Virus record (IMG/VR): IMGVR_UViG_3300035670_001485
Location: 1-20,244 of that record
From: a virus
Strand: one strand, 5' to 3'
DNA length: 20,244 bases
The notes below the pieces were generated by a model, which saw nothing but the letters and a program-made list of their open reading frames with translations, had not been told where the DNA came from and ran no database searches. Of the stretch, positions 12,976 through 20,110 are shown in pieces (the stretch's first letter is position 1; each line of letters begins with the position of its first letter). Both the position numbers and the translations under genes were made by a program.

Positions 12976-13704
12976 ATGGCTGTTTTGTTCAAGTCGGTGA
13001 AGTCAATTTATCCGCGTCGGATTGCGTCTGATTGGGTGGGCTTGAAGGAGTTGTTGTCGTTTCATGAGGAGAACCCTGTGAAGCAGGCTGGGGCGTTGTG
13101 GTCGCCTGTGGAGTATTACGGGGGGACGACTAGAGGCAACAGGAATGTGCGGTTTGTTGAGGCTCTGGTTGTGGACATGGATGGTGACGGGTTTGATGGG
13201 TGCAGGTTGGATGGGTTGGAGTGGTTTGCGTATTCCACTTATTCGCATCGGTTGGATGATCCGCACTATCACCTTGTGTTGCCGTTGAAGGAGCGTGTGC
13301 CTGCTGGGTTGTGGCGTGTGATGTGGCAGGAGTTGGTGGGTCGTTTGCGGTTGCCTGCTGACCCTGCGACGAAAGATCCTGCTCGTTTGTTTTATCTGCC
13401 TCAGCACGCACCTGATCAGCCGTTTGAGTTCCATGAGGGTTCGGGCAGGTTGCTGGATGTGGATTGGGATTGGGATGCGTTGTCGGAGCCTTACGAGTTG
13501 CCGAAGTCTGGTCGTCAGCGTTCTGCATCGAACAAGCGTCGGATTGTTGATGATGCGGATGGGGTGGCGTTTGCTGTGTTGAGTGATGATTGGTGGGAGC
13601 GTGGTGATGCTTCTCGGTTCAACGGGTTGAGTGGGTCTGCGTTGTATCGTGAGGCGTTGCGTCAGTTCCGTGAACTCAGGTATGGGGTTTCTGTGGCTGA
13701 GTAG
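12976..13704 (+). CDS. primase-polymerase-like (AEP-like) protein of unknown role
   Basis: The 242-residue protein resembles the catalytic part of archaeo-eukaryotic-type primases and RepA-like phage replication proteins. A metal-binding DxD pair lies in ALVVDMDGDG (63-72; D67 and D69). It is followed by AYSTYSHR (85-92, an S-x-H-type motif with H91), HYHLVLPL (97-104) and KDPARLFYLP (133-142), where an R after DP precedes an aromatic strand. No helicase or zinc-finger segment follows, so any activity would need a partner. GAGGAGGG (12965-12972) is a strong but closely spaced ribosome site. It sits between a neck-like gene and the tape measure, a place where replication genes are not expected, and is flanked upstream by a hairpin, so it may be a mobile cargo gene. 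The family call is by motif reading and uncertain. Confidence 0.5.
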   Translation: MAVLFKSVKSIYPRRIASDWVGLKELLSFHEENPVKQAGALWSPVEYYGGTTRGNRNVRFVEALVVDMDGDGFDGCRLDGLEWFAYSTYSHRLDDPHYHLVLPLKERVPAGLWRVMWQELVGRLRLPADPATKDPARLFYLPQHAPDQPFEFHEGSGRLLDVDWDWDALSEPYELPKSGRQRSASNKRRIVDDADGVAFAVLSDDWWERGDASRFNGLSGSALYREALRQFRELRYGVSVAE

Positions 13705-13707
13705 AAT
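13702..13707 (+). promoter_or_regulatory. TAGAAT box before the tape measure gene
   Basis: TAGAAT is a good actinobacterial -10 match (TAnnnT) and ends seven bases before the ATG at 13715. The ten bases TAGAATCGGT recur at 17226-17235 before the first fiber gene. The TAG is also the stop of the preceding gene. Confidence 0.35.
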
Positions 13708-13714
13708 CGGTGAA

Positions 13715-15898
13715 ATGGCTGGTGAACGCACTTTTGTTGTCAGGGTTTTGGCTGACTCAAAGGAGGCTATTGCTGGTCTGAAGAAGTTGGGGGTTGAAAC
13801 CAGCAAACTTGGTTTGGACATGGACAGGGGTTTGGGGTCTGTGTTGAAGGGGTTGGTGCCGTCGTTCAAAACGGTGGCGTTGGCTGGGACGGCTGCGTTT
13901 GGTGCGTTGACTGCGTTCACAATCAAGTCGGTGATGGCTGCGAAGGATGCGCAGGCTGAGCAGAATCGTTTGCGTCAAATCTTGTTGACGACTGGTGGCG
14001 CGACTGAGCAGCAAGTGGAGGCGTTGAACAAGCAGGCTCAGGCGTTGCAGAACTTGGGTGTGGTGTCGGCTGGCAACATTTCGGTGGTGCAGGCTCAGCT
14101 TGCGACGTTTGATTTGCAGGCCTCGACCATTGAGCGTTTGACTCCAGCGATTCTTGATTATGTGACGGCTGAGAAGGGGGCGACTGCTTCGGCTGAGGAT
14201 TTCAAGTCAATGACGAACGGGTTGGCTCAAGCGTTGCAGGGGAACTTCGGGTCTTTGACTCGTGTCGGGTTTGTGTTGGATGAGACTACGAAGAAGCAGA
14301 TCACATCAGGGAATGAGGCTGAGCGTTCTGCTGCGTTGGTGAAAGTGTTGAATTCGACTTATGAGGGATTCAATGCGACGCTTCGTGATACGACTGAGGG
14401 TCGTTTGCAGGTGTTGCGCAACGGGTTCCAAGACATCCAAGAGGAGATTGGGAAGGCGTTGTTGCCGGTGTTGGACAAGTTGTTGGATTATTTCAACGAC
14501 AAGATCATGCCCGTGATCATGGAATCGGTGATCCCTGGATTCCAGATGTTCGTGGATGTGTTGGGCAAGCGTGGGATCGGTGACGCGACGATTTACGCAA
14601 TCGCCGCTATGGGCGACTTCGGGTTGAAAGCCATCGGCGTTCTTGAATCCGTCACCCGTTCGGTACTGACCTTCATCCGTGACTTTGCTTCTATTGGTGA
14701 GTCGGTCGGCATGATCGGAACCTTGGTTGGTGCGTTGGCTCGTGATGTGAAGTTGGTTGCTACGGCTGGGTCGGCTGGGTTTGCGTTGGGGAGACTTGAG
14801 GATGACATCAACAAGCGGTTGACGAACATTGGCAGCGATTTTGACGACATCCGAGGCAAGATCAACGAGGCAAACAAAGGTTTGGCTCAGTTGGTTCCTG
14901 GGAAGGATTTTGAGCAACAGGTTGGCGATTATCGCGGGAGCATGGGTAAGGCAACCAAGACGACGGCTGATTTCAGCAACACTTTGAGTGGTGCGAGTGG
15001 GACGGTGAAGAAGGGCAAGGATGCTGTGAGGGAGTATGCGGATGCGATGAAGGCCGCCTCCAGCGCACAGGATCGATTCAACACGTCAATCAAGTCGACG
15101 GATCGTGCGCAGCGTTCACTAAACGAAGCGAATGCGAGTTTGGCTGAGGCGCAGGCGAAGTTCAATCAGGCGGTGGCTGGGTATGGGGCTGATTCGCAGC
15201 AGGCTAAGGATGCGCAGCGTGAGTTGGATGCGGCGCAGCGTGGGGTGGAGCGGGCTGGGTATCGGGTTGAGGATTCGGTGTTTGCGATTGCTGATGCGGA
15301 GAAGGCGTTGCAGGAGGTTCGTAGCAGGCCTGGTGTGACGGCGCGTGAGGTGCGTGAGGCTGAGATTGCGTTGGCTGAGGCGAAGTTGTCGTTGGCTGAT
15401 GCGACTGATGATCAGGTGCGTTCGACTCAAAGTTTGTCGGATGCGCAGGCCATGTTGAATGAGGTGGTGTTTGGGGCGTTGCCTGGGTCGGCGTTGTATA
15501 GGGAGTTGTCGGATGCGGTGGCTGAGGCGGAGCGGCGTCGAGCTGATGCGTTGGATGCGGTGACTGAGGCGTTGAAGCGACAGAAGGATGCTGAGGAGGC
15601 GTTGTTTGAGGCGGTGAAGAAGACGCAGGGGTTCAAGGGTCGTCCTGGGTTTGTGGCGACAGTGCCGAACCCTGTCGGGGCTGCAACCGCTTCTATCCCG
15701 CAGGCTTTGTCTCCGTTCTTCATCGGCTCAGGATTGGACAATCCTGCTGTCGCCAGAGCTGTCAACGTCACAGTGAACGCCGGACTCGGCACATCAGGAG
15801 TCGCAGTCGGAGAAGAAATCTACAACTACCTCAGCCAGTATCAACGGTTGAATGGCGGCCAGTTCAACCGCTACGGGAACATCGGTAGTGTGCTGTGA
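13715..15898 (+). CDS. tape measure protein
   Basis: The 727-residue product is the longest protein here and has the usual build of a tape measure that sets tail length and is ejected ahead of DNA. Its N-terminus (RTFVVRVLADSKEAIAGLKK, 5-24) is the common opening. A hydrophobic stretch VALAGTAAFGALTAFTI (54-70) could insert in the membrane. A middle region with LDKLLDYFNDKIMPV follows. Residues about 438-642 form an alanine- and glutamate-rich coiled coil. At 1.5 angstrom per residue the tail would be about 110 nm. The start at 13715 is preferred because an in-frame ATG at 13631 lies inside the preceding gene and adds an unlikely cysteine-rich leader. No muralytic domain is evident. Composition turns C/A-rich near 15660, in the last 80 residues. 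The stop overlaps the next GTG (15895-15898). Confidence 0.93.
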   Translation: MAGERTFVVRVLADSKEAIAGLKKLGVETSKLGLDMDRGLGSVLKGLVPSFKTVALAGTAAFGALTAFTIKSVMAAKDAQAEQNRLRQILLTTGGATEQQVEALNKQAQALQNLGVVSAGNISVVQAQLATFDLQASTIERLTPAILDYVTAEKGATASAEDFKSMTNGLAQALQGNFGSLTRVGFVLDETTKKQITSGNEAERSAALVKVLNSTYEGFNATLRDTTEGRLQVLRNGFQDIQEEIGKALLPVLDKLLDYFNDKIMPVIMESVIPGFQMFVDVLGKRGIGDATIYAIAAMGDFGLKAIGVLESVTRSVLTFIRDFASIGESVGMIGTLVGALARDVKLVATAGSAGFALGRLEDDINKRLTNIGSDFDDIRGKINEANKGLAQLVPGKDFEQQVGDYRGSMGKATKTTADFSNTLSGASGTVKKGKDAVREYADAMKAASSAQDRFNTSIKSTDRAQRSLNEANASLAEAQAKFNQAVAGYGADSQQAKDAQRELDAAQRGVERAGYRVEDSVFAIADAEKALQEVRSRPGVTAREVREAEIALAEAKLSLADATDDQVRSTQSLSDAQAMLNEVVFGALPGSALYRELSDAVAEAERRRADALDAVTEALKRQKDAEEALFEAVKKTQGFKGRPGFVATVPNPVGAATASIPQALSPFFIGSGLDNPAVARAVNVTVNAGLGTSGVAVGEEIYNYLSQYQRLNGGQFNRYGNIGSVL

Positions 15899-17220
15899 CC
15901 GTCACCGCCAAATGGGGGATGAACTACCAAGCACTCCTTGATGTCGGTTTCATCACCGACGAATTCACCCTCGACTCACCCACCAACGGCATCCTCGGCA
16001 CCAGCGTCCTAGACGGCACCACCTCCTTCGTCGACATCAGCCAATACGTGCAAAACATCAACATCACCCGAGGCCGCTCCACCCAACTCGAAGTATTCAA
16101 CGCAGGCAACCTCACCCTCCAAGCCGACGACCAAGCCGCCAACCGAGCATTCGACCCACTCAACGAATCATCCCCCTGGTACCAAGGCAACCTCGGCATC
16201 GCACCACGACGCAAAATCCGAGTCATCGCAGGCACAGCCGACATCTTCAACGGCTTCATCTACGACCTAGACGTCAACTACAACGAACCAAACCTCTCCA
16301 CCGCCATCATCACCGCAGTAGACGCACTCGCCCAAATCTCCCAAACCACCCTCAACGCCTTCACCCCACCCAACGAATTCGCATCCGACCGAATCGAAAC
16401 CATCCTTGACCGAGGAGAAGTCGGATTCGGCACCGCCACAGCCCCACGCCAAATCAACCAATCCGTCTCATCCGTCGGCACCGCCCCATACGAAGCAGGC
16501 ACCAACACCCTCCAAGCCCTACAAGAAGTTCAAATCGCAGAAAACGGACGATTCTTCGCCACCAGAGAAGGAGCCATCCGATTCGACCCCCGAGTCCAAG
16601 CCTCGTTCGCCACATCCATCGCCACCCTCGGAGGCACCGCCACCAGCGCAATCCCCATCACAGGCCTAGACAACGTGTACGGGGCAGAAACCGTCCTCAA
16701 CCGAGTCAGCGTCCAAATCGCAGGCTCCACCGCCATCAGCGTCGCAGAAGGCACCGCCAGCCAAGCACTCTACGGAATCCGATCCCTCTCCTTCGGCAAC
16801 CTCCCACTCGCCACCGACGCAGCAGGATCAGCCCTAGCCGAAGACCTAGTAGCCCTCTACCAAGACCCCGTAGCCCGATTCACCGGCGCAACCATCAACC
16901 TCAACGCCCTCAGCACAGCCCAACAAAACACCGTCACCGCATTCGAGATCGGAGACGTGATCACCGTCTCCAAAGAATTCGCGGCAGGCTCCCCCACCAC
17001 CATCAACCAAACCGTCGTCATCGAAGCCATCCGACACACCATCACCGCCAACCAACACACCATCAACCTCAGCCTCGCCCCAGCCCAAATCCTCACCCAA
17101 TTCATCCTTGACGACCCAGAGCAAGGCACCTTGTCTACGACGAATGCGTTGGCGTTCAACATCCTTGAGGACTTCTTCGTCGACATCTCCGAGGTTGACT
17201 CGGACTACACGTTCACCTGA
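15895..17220 (+). CDS. minor tail protein, probable tail hub or distal tail protein
   Basis: The 441-residue product follows the tape measure and would form the tail tip. It begins with a TVTAKWGMNYQALLDVGFIT segment, then VDISQYVQNINITRGRSTQL (47-66), a pattern shared by Dit or hub-like tail proteins in which the RGRS turn precedes a strand. FNAGNLTLQADDQAANRAFD and SSPWYQGNLGIAPRRKIRVI follow. These conserved blocks resemble the actinophage minor tail proteins placed right after the tape measure. Late repeats of ITLxA-type strands suggest a hub made of jelly-roll and gpD-like folds. No separate Dit gene is evident. Its start codon is GTG in a GTGA overlap. It is the most C/A-rich gene at third positions in the window (13 G or T in the 60 bases from 16321) until about 17125, where the neighbouring G/T-rich style returns before the stop. 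Confidence 0.75.
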   Translation: MTVTAKWGMNYQALLDVGFITDEFTLDSPTNGILGTSVLDGTTSFVDISQYVQNINITRGRSTQLEVFNAGNLTLQADDQAANRAFDPLNESSPWYQGNLGIAPRRKIRVIAGTADIFNGFIYDLDVNYNEPNLSTAIITAVDALAQISQTTLNAFTPPNEFASDRIETILDRGEVGFGTATAPRQINQSVSSVGTAPYEAGTNTLQALQEVQIAENGRFFATREGAIRFDPRVQASFATSIATLGGTATSAIPITGLDNVYGAETVLNRVSVQIAGSTAISVAEGTASQALYGIRSLSFGNLPLATDAAGSALAEDLVALYQDPVARFTGATINLNALSTAQQNTVTAFEIGDVITVSKEFAAGSPTTINQTVVIEAIRHTITANQHTINLSLAPAQILTQFILDDPEQGTLSTTNALAFNILEDFFVDISEVDSDYTFT

Positions 17221-17225
17221 TCGTC

Positions 17226-17231
17226 TAGAAT
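17226..17231 (+). promoter_or_regulatory. TAGAAT box before the first fiber gene
   Basis: TAGAAT, within the same TAGAATCGGT seen at 13702, ends ten bases before the ATG at 17242. Here TAG is not a stop codon, as the hub gene stops at 17218-17220. No Shine-Dalgarno sequence is visible. Confidence 0.35.
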
Positions 17232-17241
17232 CGGTTGCATC

Positions 17242-17970
17242 ATGGCTGGTCTAGGTGGCAAGAATTGGTCGTTCCAGGAGGAAGTCACATCGTCGGATGT
17301 GAACGGCTTTCTCGCTGATCAGGTGGTGATGCGGTTCGCTGATGAGGCGACGAGGACTGCTGGGTTCGGTGGATCGGGTGAGCCGACTTTGGCTGAAGGG
17401 ATGGTGTCGTATCTGGATGACAGCAATACGCTGGCTGTGTATAACGGGTCGGCGTGGGTTGGGGTTGCGGATGCTGATGCGCCTGCTGGTTTGCAGTTGG
17501 TCAAGACTCAGGTGATTGGGTCTGCGGTTTCTAGTGTGACAGTTACAGGTGCGTTTAGTGCAGACTATGACAACTATTTGATTCAAGTTGCTGGTGGTTC
17601 TTCATCGGCTGGATGTGTATTGAAATGCACGTTGGGAGCATCATCAACTGCTTATTATCAAGTTCGCTTATCACTCCTCTATTCTGGTGCAAGCACTTCA
17701 TTCGGGAGTGACAACAATGCCGCCGCTTGGAGCGCAGTCGGCAGTGGACAAAGCACTGGACTTTTCGCCTCGTTCACTCTCAATTCCCCATTTCTTGCCA
17801 AAGTAACGCACGGCCATGCTAGTTATCAGTCAACCGATAATCTTGCTGGCGCACTTGTGTTCCTTGAGCATCGAGTCTCAACCAGTTATACCGATTTCAC
17901 TTTGACACCAAGTACGGGAACCATCACGGGTGGCACTATTCGTGTCTATGGGTATAGGAACGCTGTATGA
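17242..17970 (+). CDS. tail fiber-like protein, copy 1
   Basis: The 242-residue product has an N-terminal module of about 75 residues common in phage tail proteins: EVTSSDVNGFLADQVVMRF (14-32), a GEPTLAEGMVSYLDDSNTL segment and VYNGSAWVGV. This module probably attaches to the tail. The rest is beta-rich, with FSADYDNYLIQV and the ending TGTITGGTIRVYGYR, a typical closing motif of phage adhesin domains, and may bind the host surface. It pairs with a downstream paralog (18172-18957) that has the same modules and the same start and end motifs. Base composition becomes less GC-rich and less G/T-biased from about 17540, where the C-terminal domain begins. Receptor binding is inferred. Confidence 0.7.
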   Translation: MAGLGGKNWSFQEEVTSSDVNGFLADQVVMRFADEATRTAGFGGSGEPTLAEGMVSYLDDSNTLAVYNGSAWVGVADADAPAGLQLVKTQVIGSAVSSVTVTGAFSADYDNYLIQVAGGSSSAGCVLKCTLGASSTAYYQVRLSLLYSGASTSFGSDNNAAAWSAVGSGQSTGLFASFTLNSPFLAKVTHGHASYQSTDNLAGALVFLEHRVSTSYTDFTLTPSTGTITGGTIRVYGYRNAV

Positions 17971-18164
17971 GTTACAGGGTGCAGGTTGATGATGTGGTGC
18001 GTGATGCGACACCTGAGGAGGTGGCGATGTTGGAGGCGCAGAGGGTTGAGGCGGAACGGGTCAAGGCTGAGTTGCAGGCGAGGGTTGATGCTCGTGTGTC
18101 GGCGTTGGCGAAGTTGGCTGCGTTGGGTTTGGATGAGGCTGAAATCAAGGCACTGTTAGGATAG
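17967..18164 (+). CDS. small helical protein following fiber copy 1
   Basis: The 65-residue protein starts in an ATGA overlap with the fiber gene. After a short strand (SYRVQVDDVVRDA) it is one long charged helix (EEVAMLEAQRVEAERVKAEL) with a C-terminal motif LAALGLDEAEIKALLG. The second fiber gene is followed by a related protein with the same helix and GL-x-x-E-E-I-x-x-LG ending. Location right after a fiber gene suggests a fiber chaperone or assembly protein, though this is inferred from context only. Codons are strongly G/T-ending (42 G or T in the 60 bases from 18061). Confidence 0.6.
   Translation: MSYRVQVDDVVRDATPEEVAMLEAQRVEAERVKAELQARVDARVSALAKLAALGLDEAEIKALLG
18157..18162 (+). promoter_or_regulatory. 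TAGGAT box before the second fiber gene
   Basis: TAGGAT ends nine bases before the ATG at 18172 and repeats the TAGGATAGG string found before the adaptor gene at 10277. The downstream AGGTGG could be a Shine-Dalgarno sequence instead. Confidence 0.25.
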
Positions 18165-18171
18165 GTGGATT

Positions 18172-18957
18172 ATGGCGATCACTGGCACTAAGGCGTTCAC
18201 TAGCGGTGAGGTATTGACTGCGAATGATGTGAACCAGTATTTGATGCGTGGCGTGAAAGTGTTTTCTTCGACTGCTGTAAGGGATGCTGCTTATGGTGGT
18301 GCAGGGGAACCGACATTGGAGGAGGGTGAGACTTGCTACATCACGGGGGATGACGAACTGCAAACTTATGATGGTTCGTCTTGGGTGAAGATCGGGCCGT
18401 TCGTCAGTGATAGTGGAATCAGGGCAATAGTTCCGACATCCGTCACAGTGACGGGCGCAGGCTCGTCAAGTTCAGTTGGCGCGAATGGGAAAATCACATT
18501 TGGAACAGCCGAAAGCGTGTCAATCAACGGTGTGTTTAGTTCAACATTTGACAATTACAGGTTTATTTTTGACGCGACGCCATCAACGAGCAACAACATT
18601 GACATCCGATTGCGTGTCGGTGGCGTAGACAACTCCACGTCAAACTCGTACATTTTCCAGTTGGTCGATTTATCAAGCACAACGTCGTCACCAAGCCGCG
18701 TGACGACTACCGCTTTTAGAGGCGGCACACTTACATCAAATAGCACATACACAAGCGGCTTTATTGTGGATGTGATCAACCCCTTTGCGGCGGCTCGCAC
18801 CAACTATTACGCAACGAATCAAGACGCAGAAAGCGGCGCACGAATGCGAATCTTTGTCGGCACCCATAACCAAGCCACTTCCTATGACGGATTTAGTTTG
18901 ATTTGCTCAACAGGCAACATCACCGGCACAGTCACGGTCTACGGATACTTTGGATAA
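18172..18957 (+). CDS. tail fiber-like protein, copy 2
   Basis: The 261-residue product is a paralog of the fiber at 17242. The N-terminal module holds FTSGEVLTANDVNQYLMRG (9-27), GGAGEPTLEEGETCYI and ELQTYDGSSWVKI, matching copy 1 motif for motif. The C-terminal domain contains FSSTFDNYRFIFDA, serine- and asparagine-rich strands, and a STGNITGTVTVYGYFG ending. Copies differ greatly in their central parts, as expected of receptor-binding domains. From about 18410 the base composition is AT-richer than neighbours (23 G or C in the 60 bases from 18541), which suggests a domain of separate origin. Start at 18172 is supported by AGGTGG upstream. An assignment as receptor-binding protein is inferred. 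Confidence 0.7.
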   Translation: MAITGTKAFTSGEVLTANDVNQYLMRGVKVFSSTAVRDAAYGGAGEPTLEEGETCYITGDDELQTYDGSSWVKIGPFVSDSGIRAIVPTSVTVTGAGSSSSVGANGKITFGTAESVSINGVFSSTFDNYRFIFDATPSTSNNIDIRLRVGGVDNSTSNSYIFQLVDLSSTTSSPSRVTTTAFRGGTLTSNSTYTSGFIVDVINPFAAARTNYYATNQDAESGARMRIFVGTHNQATSYDGFSLICSTGNITGTVTVYGYFG

Positions 18958-18961
18958 CAGC

Positions 18962-19156
18962 ATGAAAAACATCACACCCCAAAATTCAGTTGTACCCGTG
19001 TACCGCGCCGAAGTAGACGAGGCACAACGCGCCGCCGATCAAGCCGAAGCCGAACGAGTAGCCGCCGAACAAGCCGCCGCACTCGAAGCCCGAAAAGCAC
19101 CACTTCGCCGCATCGGACTCACCGATGAGGAAATCAACACCGTCCTCGGTCTCTGA
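18962..19156 (+). CDS. small helical protein following fiber copy 2
   Basis: The 64-residue protein is a distant paralog of the one at 17967. A short strand (SVVPVYRAEVD) is followed by an alanine- and glutamate-rich helix (EAQRAADQAEAERVAAEQ) and the ending RRIGLTDEEINTVLGL. The ATG at 18962 is preferred, four bases after the fiber stop. A TTG at 18950 would add four residues and overlap the fiber end. Unlike its paralog, its codons end in C or A (20 G or T in the 60 bases from 19021), so the two copies are not a recent duplication. Possible fiber chaperone, by context only. Confidence 0.55.
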   Translation: MKNITPQNSVVPVYRAEVDEAQRAADQAEAERVAAEQAAALEARKAPLRRIGLTDEEINTVLGL

Positions 19157-19177
19157 CTTGATGGTGTAGTCGTCAAC

Positions 19178-19183
19178 TAGATT
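19178..19183 (+). promoter_or_regulatory. TAGATT box before the holin-like gene
   Basis: TAGATT ends exactly six bases before the ATG at 19190, the spacing of a -10 element for a leaderless transcript. TAG is not a stop codon here, and no Shine-Dalgarno sequence is present. It would give the lysis genes a separate start of transcription. Confidence 0.35.
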
Positions 19184-19189
19184 GGTGTT

Positions 19190-19378
19190 ATGACTAGGGA
19201 TCAGTTTCGTGAACTCATGAAGTCGTGGGTGAAGGTGTTTGCTGCTGGCACGATTGCCTGCTATTTGGCTGGGGTGCGTGATCAGTGGATGTTGTTGGAT
19301 GCTGGGTTGGCTGCGTTGCTGCCGGTGGTTTATACCTGGTTGGATCCTTCGGATCATCGGTTTGGGACGAAGGGATGA
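19190..19378 (+). CDS. holin-like membrane protein 1
   Basis: The 62-residue product has two hydrophobic segments, WVKVFAAGTIACYLAGV (13-29) and MLLDAGLAALLPVVYTWL (34-51), joined by a short RDQW turn, with charged ends. The closing PVVYTWLDPSDHRFGTKG is a form common in small actinophage membrane proteins placed next to endolysins. It overlaps the endolysin gene as ATGA (19375-19378), so the two are translated together. A holin that permeabilises the membrane for lysis is the likely role, from size, topology and neighbour. Direct family evidence is not available here. Confidence 0.6.
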   Translation: MTRDQFRELMKSWVKVFAAGTIACYLAGVRDQWMLLDAGLAALLPVVYTWLDPSDHRFGTKG

Positions 19379-19854
19379 GGCGGCCCTATACGGGCGACAA
19401 ACGCCCTGTTGCTAAGCGAGCCACGCCCCACATCGTTTCGTTGGTGGAGTGCATTGAAGCGAATTGGCCTGCTCTGTGGAATAACGGGATGTGGGCGGTG
19501 CGTGAGAAACGGTCAAAGAATCAGATGAGCGTTCATGCGAAGGGGACTGCGGCTGACGTGTCGTACCGATTTATGGGCAGCAAGGGGAAGCGGTTTGGTG
19601 GGCGGAAGCAGGCGTTGGCTTGTTGTGCGTTTCTGGTGGAGAACGCTGATGCGCTTGGGATCGAGATGATTATTGACTACAAGTTCGGGAAGTATGGTCG
19701 CGCCTACCGGTGTGATCGCAACGCTTGGAAGGTGTACGACAAGCCGACGGTGCAGTTTGGTGGTTCGGGGGATTGGCTGCACATTGAGGTGGACGGGCGG
19801 TTGAAGGCTCCGCAGGTGAAGGCTGTGTTCAGGTCGTTGGGGATGGCGGCGTGA
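19375..19854 (+). CDS. endolysin, peptidase M15-like
   Basis: The 159-residue product has the zinc peptidase motif of the M15 (VanY-like, LAS) group: SVHAKGTAAD (52-61), supplying H54 and D61, and GDWLHIEVDG (132-141), supplying H136 with D133 as a candidate catalytic acid. It would cut peptide bonds in peptidoglycan cross-bridges or stems at the end of infection. Only this one domain is present, with no cell-wall-binding repeat and no signal peptide, so a holin is needed for export. The start at 19375 is chosen for its ATGA overlap with the holin-like gene. An in-frame ATG at 19285 would add 30 residues lying inside that gene. A virion-associated lysin is less likely given the flanking membrane proteins. 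Confidence 0.8.
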   Translation: MRRPYTGDKRPVAKRATPHIVSLVECIEANWPALWNNGMWAVREKRSKNQMSVHAKGTAADVSYRFMGSKGKRFGGRKQALACCAFLVENADALGIEMIIDYKFGKYGRAYRCDRNAWKVYDKPTVQFGGSGDWLHIEVDGRLKAPQVKAVFRSLGMAA

Positions 19855-19855
19855 C

Positions 19856-20110
19856 ATGGATGCTGGTACCGCAACCGTCCTAGCTGCCGTCATCTCTGGG
19901 TTTGTGGCGTTGGTTGGGGTGGTACTCAAATTCATGTCCGAGAACCGCAAAGACCATGGACGGGTGATGGAGGTACTCCATAGGATTACAGGCAAGCTCG
20001 ACAAGGTTGATGGGCGGTTGACTCATCACATCGACTGGCACCTACAAGGGAGGACTGATGGGGAAACTGTTGGACGAGTTGAAGGAGCCGACGAAACGCA
20101 ACAGGGTTGA
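19856..20110 (+). CDS. holin-like membrane protein 2
   Basis: The 84-residue product starts one base after the endolysin stop. It has one N-terminal membrane segment, ATVLAAVISGFVALVGVVLKF (6-26), followed by a basic, amphipathic helix (ENRKDHGRVMEVLHRITGKL, then VDGRLTHHIDWHL) that can form a coiled coil. A single helix with a cytoplasmic coiled coil next to an endolysin is typical of a class III-like holin or a holin regulator. The last 53 bases overlap the next gene, whose ribosome site lies inside this one. Confidence 0.6.
   Translation: MDAGTATVLAAVISGFVALVGVVLKFMSENRKDHGRVMEVLHRITGKLDKVDGRLTHHIDWHLQGRTDGETVGRVEGADETQQG
20048..20053 (+). promoter_or_regulatory. ribosome binding site of the last gene
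   Basis: GGGAGG ends four bases before the ATG at 20058. It is the reason for calling a gene that begins inside the preceding reading frame. Confidence 0.6.

Noticed and set aside
13631-13714. Upstream start for the tape measure gene
   Set aside because: The extension lies inside the primase-like gene and is cysteine- and arginine-rich; the start at 13715 gives the usual tape measure N-terminus.
13003-13926. Long - strand open frame opposite the primase-like and tape measure genes
   Set aside because: It spans two convincing + strand genes and their junction and has a shadow-type composition (R, P, T, H).
13661-15500. Shared GSALYRE string in the primase-like protein C-terminus and in the tape measure
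   Set aside because: Seven residues with partly different codons and no wider similarity; most likely chance, or reuse of a short helix cap.
18962-19156. Recent tandem duplication as origin of the second small helical gene
   Set aside because: The two copies differ strongly in codon style and sequence, so recent duplication is unlikely; ancient paralogy or independent acquisition fits better.
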